Shown here: positions 57,441-64,000 of the stretch, piece by piece
How positions within the stretch are numbered: position 1 is the stretch's first letter
How the letters are laid out: the number at the start of each line of letters is the position of its first letter
DNA from: Polychytrium aggregatum
Lineage: Eukaryota; Chytridiomycota; Chytridiomycetes; Polychytriales
Direction of reading: 5' to 3'
DNA: 64,000 nt
Assembly: GCF_025602895.1 (NCBI RefSeq)
Contig: NW_026516339.1
Span: 45,975 to 109,974, forward strand
The notes under the pieces: model-generated
The model's database searches: none
The model's input: the letters and a program-made list of their open reading frames with translations, nothing else
What the model was told of the DNA's origin: nothing
Translations under genes and position numbers: made by a program

Positions 57441-58316
57441 CTTCACAGCCGGCGAGCGAGCGAGCGAGCGAGCCTGCCTGCGCGAAGCTGGAGCAAGCCT
57501 CTTCTCGCTCCGTCGGCTGGGCGAATCGCTGGCTCCAGCATCGGATACCCCCTCCACCAAACCACCGCAAAATCCCCTCGGTCGTGCCATGGACCACACA
57601 AGTGAAGCGAGGTCTCGGAATCGAATCAGTGTCATGGAAACAAGCTTGGAGCTGCAATCGCAGCCGCAATCAGTCGAAATTACAATCGCAGTCGGGTCGA
57701 AGTGAATTCGCAGTCGGGTCGAACGTGCAGTTGGAGTTGGAGTCGAAAGTGCATGCTGCGAATATAGGTCTTGAGCCGATTTGATTTGATCCCTCATTCA
57801 TTTGCGCTTTCAGTCATCTGACGGTGCTGGAACCCAGTCCTTGTCGAGGGGCTCATGTGCCCCCAACCGCGTCGGTCGAGACGCTCTCGCCAGATGCTCT
57901 CGCCAAACACCGTCCCGCTCGCGCCCGCCGTCTGCAGCCATCCCGTCTGCATCCGTACCTCGGTTGTCGGCCTGCATCTGAGCCCGTATCACTCTCTCCA
58001 CTCTCCACATCACCCCCCCCCAGCCGCCTCCCGCCCGCCCAGCGACAGCGTCATTCTTCCAGGTCCGCATCGATGGTGCTTCCCCACACGCCTCGTCTCG
58101 CTCAGCTCTCGCGGGCTGCGCCACAGGTGCCTCCTGCCACAAGGCGCGAGGCGGCACCGCGCTCTTGCCTCGCCTCCGGCCTTTCGCAGGCGGCTCTGTT
58201 CCTTCCTTTGGTCCTTCCTTCCGTCCTTCGTTCGTTCGTTCCTTCCCCACTCGCTCTGCCCATCTCCTCGCCGTCCTCGCCGTCCTCGCCCGCTCCGTTG
58301 TCTCCGTCTGTCCATC
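57441..58316. other. Intergenic region between the secreted paralogues
   Basis: Contains a GCGA run (about 57449-57474), degenerate repeats of CAGTCGGGTCGAA (about 57670-57725), and a pyrimidine-rich promoter stretch before 58317. No believable gene. Confidence 0.5.
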
Positions 58317-58907
58317 ATGGTGCTCATCAAGTCTATTCTTGCCGCTGGCTTCCTCGGTACGCTCGCTCTGTTCGTGCTGTCCGCCAGCAGCCAGTGCCAC
58401 AGCACATAATCTCTTTCGCTGACATCTGCACGCCATTGCCGTTTCTGCCAGCTTCGGGTGTCCTTGCCGTCGGTGTGGGCCAGCACTGCGGCGGATTCAT
58501 CGCCAACCCTCCGCAGTGCGATAGCGGGCTCAAGTGTGTTCTGGGCCGGATTGTCGACGCCGGAGGCATCTGCTATCCAGCGTAAGTATCTTGGCGATCA
58601 GCTCATTGTCAGTCGTCCGGCTTCTCTAATGATTGCGTCCGAGGAGCGTCCCTGTCCTGCTTTACGACTCTAATTGTGCATTCTACATGCCTCTAGCAAC
58701 TCCACCGTTACGTTCCTAGTCCCCACTGGAAGTGATGCTCCATCCTCTGGAACTGCCCTGAGCACAAGCGCCGCCCTGACCTCCAGCGCCGCTGTGTCGA
58801 GCTCGCCCACCTCTTCATCCACCAGCGATGCTGGAGCCGCCGTTCCCATGGGTGCCGTGGCTATGGCTGCACTCTCAGGCTTGGCCCTTATCGCCAATCT
58901 GTATTGA
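58317..58907 (+). CDS. Secreted four-cysteine protein with GPI-type tail (paralogue 2)
   Basis: Three exons, 58317-58356, 58452-58581, 58697-58907 (126 residues). Signal peptide MVLIKSILAAGFL-ASGVLA; cysteine module GQHCGGFIANPPQCDSGLKC then VLGRIVDAGGICYPA, closely matching paralogue 1. The first exon is 40 nt in both genes with the same phase, so they arose by duplication. Exon 3 adds a Ser/Thr/Ala-rich stalk and a C-terminal hydrophobic end (AVPMGAVAMAALSGLALIAN) preceded by small residues (SDAGA). This is the pattern of a GPI-anchor signal, so the module would be held on the cell surface. Function unknown. Confidence 0.82.
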
Positions 58908-60060
58908 TTCATCCACAAGGAACCCGTCTCTCTTTGCCCACCATACGGGCCAACACACTCGATACTCATCCATCTCCAAATGCCCCGCTCGTTACCTCTT
59001 CTCTTCCTCCGCCGTGCAGCGTCCTTGTGAATGATGCGCTGGTCTCGCTGATGCTCTGGCAACCCCGGGGCCGGCGCAGCATCGCGGATTGAAAAAAAAA
59101 AAGTTACAATATAGCATGCTATGATCCGGCACTGGCGAGTCATGGTGACTTGGCTGACGGGTCGTGTTGATCCCTTGCATGCTGGGCACAATCCCTATGA
59201 GTATACACCCCAGCAGGCGACCCCCGCCTGCCACAGCACCGATCCTTCCGACCACGCAGGGTGCTGCCCCAGCCGCACCCTCGTTGTCGGTCTCGTGTCG
59301 GCCGATCGATCGATCGAGACTCGATGCCTCGCCTGCCGTGCATTCGGCACTCACGCATCGGCACCGATCTCCGTGGTGACGCTGTTGCTGCCCTGTGTCT
59401 CGGTCGACCCCTGCCTCGTCCAGATGCCGACAAGCGACACAGCAACATCTGCATCAGGACGCTTGGCGCAACGGCTCCCTCCACGGACCAAGAGATCCGT
59501 CAGGCCCTTGCAGCCACGCAGCCGTGACAACCAGGCCCAGCGTCGATTTCAAAGCCAATCTCCGCGCCGGCCGCGCTGGGACCAGAGGGTTCAGTCTTCC
59601 GGGCGCTGGCCGCCGGGTTATTCCGCCAGCTGGAGCTTTTGCTTGGTGACATCCGCGATACAGAGTTGCTGCAGAGTGGCGGAAATACTCTTGGATCCTT
59701 GCTTATTCTGGCAGCCAATTACGGTGGAGCAGGCAGCGTCACGACCAGGCAACAACAGGCGCCAGCAAGAGCAACGTGGATGCAACGGCAGCAAGAGCAG
59801 CAAGAGCAGCACAGACGCTTTTGTGCTGATGGCTCATGCTTGCTCAACATGCGGCTGCATCTCCGCCGCCGATTGGCCCGCTGCCTGGCGACGCGTCCTC
59901 TGTGTCCACTTCGAGCCAAGCCGGGGGTGTCCGTGGGATCAGCAGGACCGAGCGAACGATAAAATCCCCCAAGACCGCCGCAGGATCGTCCTCGGCTCTT
60001 GCCATCCACCAACTGCATCCTCAAGTTCGCATTGCATTCCCTCTCACCCATCCAGTCCCA
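58908..60060. promoter_or_regulatory. Region upstream of the MFS gene
   Basis: About 1.15 kb. An A-run (about 59092-59102) and a CGATCGATCGATCG palindrome (about 59302-59316). A long open frame through here lacks any recognisable domain and overlaps MFS introns; not accepted as a gene. Confidence 0.45.
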
Positions 60061-62519
60061 ATGACCACGGCCAACCCCGAGTCATCCGAAACGTCGGTCG
60101 TGACCCTTGGCGAGCCCAAGCCCGAGGAGCCCCAGGCCGGCTCCAGCGAGGAAAACGAAATCGAGGCGCACCCAGTTATCGAGCTGAAGGGCGCCCGCTT
60201 CGCCCTGGTCTTTGTTGGGTAAGTACCGGCCAGTCGAGCGGGTCGACGGCCCATATCATGCAATCGCCAGCATCCATCTGGATGCACGGTGCAGTGCAGC
60301 GCACTGCAACAGACACCATGGACTGACATTAGCTCCGCCTGTACGCCCGGCCCCTCCTCCTCCAGCCTTGCCCTGGCCATCTTCCTCGCCGCCCTGGACC
60401 AAACCATCGTCTCCACAGCCATTCCCAAGATTGCCGCCGAGTTCTCGGACTTCCAGCGCATTCCATGGATCGGAACGGCCTTCCTCCTCACCACGGCCGC
60501 CTTCTCGCCCACATACGGAAAGCTCTCTGATATCTTCGGCCGTCGCTCCACCTTCTTGTTTGCTGTCATCACATTCGAGGTTGGAAGCGCCATCTGCGGT
60601 GCCGCAGCGGTAAGCTCGATCTATCCCCGACCCGGCGCTGGCAGTCGCAAGCACTTTGCACATCCCGGTGCGGCCAGCGCTCCTTGTCGCCGCCATACTC
60701 ACTCCACATCTCCCTGGCTTCCGCTGTCAACAGACCTTGGACATGCTGATTGTCGGTCGCGCCATCGCCGGTGTTGGTGGTGGCGGTATCTTCAATCTGG
60801 TCCTGATCATCATCTCGGATCTCGTCGAGTTCCGTGACCGTGGAAAGTACCAAGGCATGATCGGCGCTGTCTTTGGCCTCGCTTCTGTCATCGGTCCTCT
60901 GCTTGGCGGTCTCTGTAAGTAGCATGTACATGTGTAAGGATGGGCCAGTGGGTCCAGTCGAATGCTCGGAACGGAGCAATGCCACTCGATGCAGCCCAGC
61001 CTAGCCCAGTCTGCACGCCTGATGCCGCTTTATAGCACATACTGACAATTGCTGCCTCTCATCTCTGACCTCTCGGTCCTGCCGCCAATGATGTCGCTCG
61101 TCTCACTCCCGCATCCCAGTCACCGACCACCTCACCTGGCGCTGGTGTTTCTACATCAACCTGCCCGTCGGCCTGATCACCGTCATCGCTGCTCTTCTCT
61201 TCCTCAACTTCCCACACACCAAGGGTTCCATCACCGAGAAGCTCAAGCGAATCGACTACCTCGGCTCCATCGTGCTCATGGGTGCCATCGTCTGCATCCT
61301 GTTGCCGCTTCAGTCCGGCGGCAATGTCTGGAACTGGAACGACCCCCAGACCATTGCCCTATTCATCGTCGGCGGTGTCCTGGCCATCGCCTTTGTCGTC
61401 ATCGAAGTCAAGTTTGCCGTCGAGCCCGTCGTCCCTCCCAAGGTCTTTGTGAACAGAAGCATCATCCTGATCTATGGCCTTGCTGCCTTCTTTGGTGCCT
61501 CTTTCATCTCGCTCGTCTTCTACCTGCCAACCTTTTTCCAGGTGGCTCTTGGAAAGAGCGCCACCGATTCGGGCATTGCCATGTTCCCGCTCGTCATTGG
61601 TGTCGTTGTCTGTAGTATTGGAAGTGGTAAGGACAAGTTGATTGGCTGATACTGCCGTGCGGCATATGCCCCCTGATGTCTGATAATGCTCCTTCACGCT
61701 TATCCATGATCCGCAAAGCTGCAAGTCATGCCGCTGACCATGCAAACCATATATCTCCGTGCTTCCTACAGGTCTCCTCGTCTCCAAGACCGGCTACTAC
61801 ACCTACTTTTTCTACATTGGCTTCATCCTCATGGGCGTTGGCACGTATTTGTGCTCGCTCTTGGACATAAACTCCTCGAACGGCGCCCTTATCGGCTTCC
61901 TGCTCATCACCGGCATGGGCGTCGGCTCGGTTGTCCAGATCCGTGTCCTCGCAGCCCAGGCCAGCGTCAACAAGTCTCTGATTGCGATTGCAACCTCGCT
62001 GGTCAACTTTTGCCAGACCCTTGGAGGGTGAGTGTGCCTGGGCTATCGTCATAGGCGAAGCAATGCCGCCCATGCAGACTTTTGGGAGGGCGGGTGTCTC
62101 AATCGGGGGAACCACAGACTGACCCTTGTCGCTTCGCTTTGCTCCACACCCGTCCCGCTTCATCGCTGGCCCTCTTCAATAGCTGCTTTGGTCTTGCCAT
62201 CACTGGTGCCATTTTCAACAACCAGATTACTTCGCAGCTCCAGGGTACCAATCTCCCGCCCCAGCTGGTCACCGCGATCGAAGCCTCTCCTCAGGCGATC
62301 GTTGCTCTCCAGTCCAGCCCTGCCCTGCACACCATCGCCGTTAATGCCTTTGTGGGCGCATTCTCTCTCACGCTCAAGTACGTCATTCCCTTCATCGGCG
62401 TTGCGCTGCTGCTCTCCCTGGGCGTCAAGCAGTACCACCACCCCAAGAAAGATGCCACCAAAGAACCAGAGGCCGTGGTCACGACCAACGAGCCTGCCAA
62501 GCCGTCTCTTGCCGTCTAA
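60061..62519 (+). CDS. MFS drug/proton antiporter, DHA2-type
   Basis: Six exons: 60061-60218, 60366-60609, 60734-60914, 61120-61626, 61772-62027, 62183-62519 (1683 nt, 560 residues). Membrane exporter of the 14-helix DHA2 group (drug or toxin out, H+ in). An acidic N-terminal tail is followed by LDQTIVSTAIPKIAAEF (helix 1), the loop 2-3 motif GKLSDIFGRRS, motif B IVGRAIAGVGGGG, motif C GLASVIGPLLGGL and WRWCFYINLPVGL. The second half has FVNRSIILIYGLAAFFGAS, TDSGIAMFPLVIGVV and TGMGVGSVVQIR. The tail is charged and cytosolic. The substrate cannot be inferred. Introns begin GTAAGT, GTAAGC, GTAAGG or GTGAGT. Confidence 0.9.
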
Positions 62520-63176
62520 GACCAAAGCATATCCGCCAAGTCTGCTGCTTTTGCGTTTTGCGTTTTGTGCTTTGCGTTTTGTGCTTTGCGTCTTCCTTCC
62601 TTTTCCCCATCTCTTTCTCTCACCACTCTCACGACTTGTTCCTGGCCAAAATGATACCCCGCTCTGCGGGCAGCTGAATACACGCACATCTCCACCTCAT
62701 TCCAGTCGTGTTGGCCCATTCGCCGCTGATACTCCGAGACCAGTGTGCAGGTCGATTGTGGAGACCGGGAGAGCGACCGGTGGTCTTCACTCGGAGGCTG
62801 CCAAAGTGATCTGTTCTATTTCCTATGGCATAGTTAGACGCAAGCACATCACATACTACACCGACAAATGGGTTGTGGGCAGGTGTCCCATTTCCCCTGA
62901 ATCCAGTGTACTCCCACAGCTTGGGTGTCTCGTCTCGTTTGAGCTGTGCAACAATGGTGCCTGTAGAGGATTCGCTCTCGGCTCGCTCTCGGCTCGCTCT
63001 CCACCCTTCTCGCTCTCGCTCTCTCGGCTCGATCCGGCGCTTGCCCTGGCTTCGATCCGGCCCTGGCCAGAGGAGATTCCAAGATTTCGCCATCTTTGCC
63101 GCTTTGGCTCGTTGCTGCTCTTCACACCAGCATACACATCGCACTGCTCTGTCCCCCCCCGGTGCAATCGTTCGCC
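62520..63176. other. Intergenic region MFS / beta-COP
   Basis: Holds a short repeat block of TTTGCGTTTTG/TGC units (62549-62590) after the MFS stop, and CTCGGCTCGCT repeats (about 62975-63002) in the probable beta-COP promoter. No gene seen. Confidence 0.5.
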
Positions 63177-64000
63177 ATGGCCGACAACAATATCTCCTAC
63201 ACGGTCGTACAGCAAGACGGTAATCTATCTTCTAGCTCTGGTCTCCCGTTTACCCATGCACTTGCAGACCCACAAGCATGCGTCTATCCTATCCCACAGC
63301 CGCACCTGCCAAACCTTGGAGCTAACGAGGCTGGGCGATAACTCGAGAGCCCGGCCGGCGTGTCCGTATCGTGTGATCTAGTGTGGCAAGCCCAATAGCC
63401 TCGCTGAACTCTTCCCTTCCCCCCGCCCGGATGCAGACGACAGAGATCAGCCCTCGGTCCAGGATCTGAAAAGCGCTCTGGAGAATGGAAAGGACGAGGC
63501 CAAGATCGAGACGATGAAGAAGATTCTGATGATCATGCTCAACGGCGACCCTCTGCAGTCGCTGTTGATGCACGTCATCCGATTCATCATGCCCTCGCGC
63601 AACAAGGCGCTGAAGAAGCTGCTGCTGATCTACTGGGAGATTTGTCCCAAGCACAACCCAGATGGCAAGCTGAAGCAGGAGATGATCCTGGTCTGGTGAG
63701 CGACGACAATGCCCCCGGAAAGCAGCACCACCATTCTCGACTGCCTCACGCACACTCTGTCACATGTCTGATGCTGGAATGGTTTTGATGATGCCGAGCA
63801 CCAGCATACTCAATTCGGCTGAGCGGGGACGCCTGGGCCTCCCGTTCTGACCTGCTAACAAGCCAGCACCCCTCCCCACCTTCAGCAACGCCCTCCGAAA
63901 CGACCTCCAGCACCCCAACGAGTTCATTCGTGGTGCCACCCTGCGCTTCTTGTGCAAGCTGCGCGAGCCCGAGCTGCTTGAGCCGACCATTCCCTCCGTC
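63177..64000 (+). CDS. SEC26: Coatomer subunit beta (beta-COP), 5' part
   Basis: Exons 63177-63219, 63437-63695 and 63886-64000, continuing past the window. The protein begins [20 protein letters not shown] and shows the N-terminal adaptin-like alpha-solenoid of beta-[100 protein letters not shown]. Beta-COP is a core subunit of the COPI coat on Golgi-to-ER vesicles. The conserved VCNA...[13 protein letters not shown] block spans the second splice junction, which supports it. Confidence 0.93.

Noticed and set aside
59121-60326. 401-codon open frame upstream of the MFS gene
   Set aside because: No recognisable motif, overlaps the MFS first exon and intron, composition unlike the genes nearby.

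Overview
The window looks like a gene-dense, GC-rich fungal contig with a very large retrotransposon island at its left side. Fungal signs are PHO80-type cyclin, SPX-ankyrin-GDPD (Gde1) and Nta1-like genes, many 100-330 bp GT-AG introns, chromodomain Ty3/gypsy elements (chromoviruses) and a Fanzor relic. Fanzor plus this gene set suggests an early-diverging, chytrid-like fungus; that placement is inference.

Bases 1-45248 are entirely nested LTR retrotransposons. From LTR ends and 5-bp target duplications the order of insertion can be read. Element F (-) received E (-) and G1 (+). E received C3 (+), C3 received D (-), and D received A2 (+) and B2 (+). A2 received C1 (-), C1 received A1 (+), and A1 received B1 (+). 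G1 received G2 (-). The deepest chain is eight elements (F>E>C3>D>A2>C1>A1>B1). The left ends of F, E, C3, D, A2 and C1 lie before the window. B1, B2 and G2 look intact; the host elements are broken only by later insertions.

Two features recur across these divergent families. First, all six families with a visible gag end (A, B, C, D, F, G) carry a slippery heptamer, a 4-8 nt spacer and a hairpin built over the gag stop codon, with pol open in the -1 frame. Second, six families (A-F) have just inside the LTR a 9-12 nt site complementary to a site 38-39 bp downstream of the LTR TATA box, the layout expected for Tf1-type self-priming. Family G has a tRNA-type primer site instead.

At 45249-46645 lie two inverted relics of a Fanzor-type (TnpB-like) RNA-guided nuclease gene, each ending in a hairpin and a shared terminal sequence. 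Element F is inserted directly beside the first.

Bases 46871-64000 hold seven host genes. They are a Gde1-like SPX-ankyrin-GDPD protein whose GDPD catalytic residues are nearly all gone (-); an Nta1-like nitrilase with Cys-to-Ser and Lys-to-Arg changes (+); a PHO80-type cyclin (-); two paralogous small secreted four-cysteine proteins, the second with a GPI-type tail (+,+); a DHA2-type MFS exporter (+); and the 5' part of the beta-COP coatomer gene (+, runs off the end). I built all exon models by hand; every model closes in frame.
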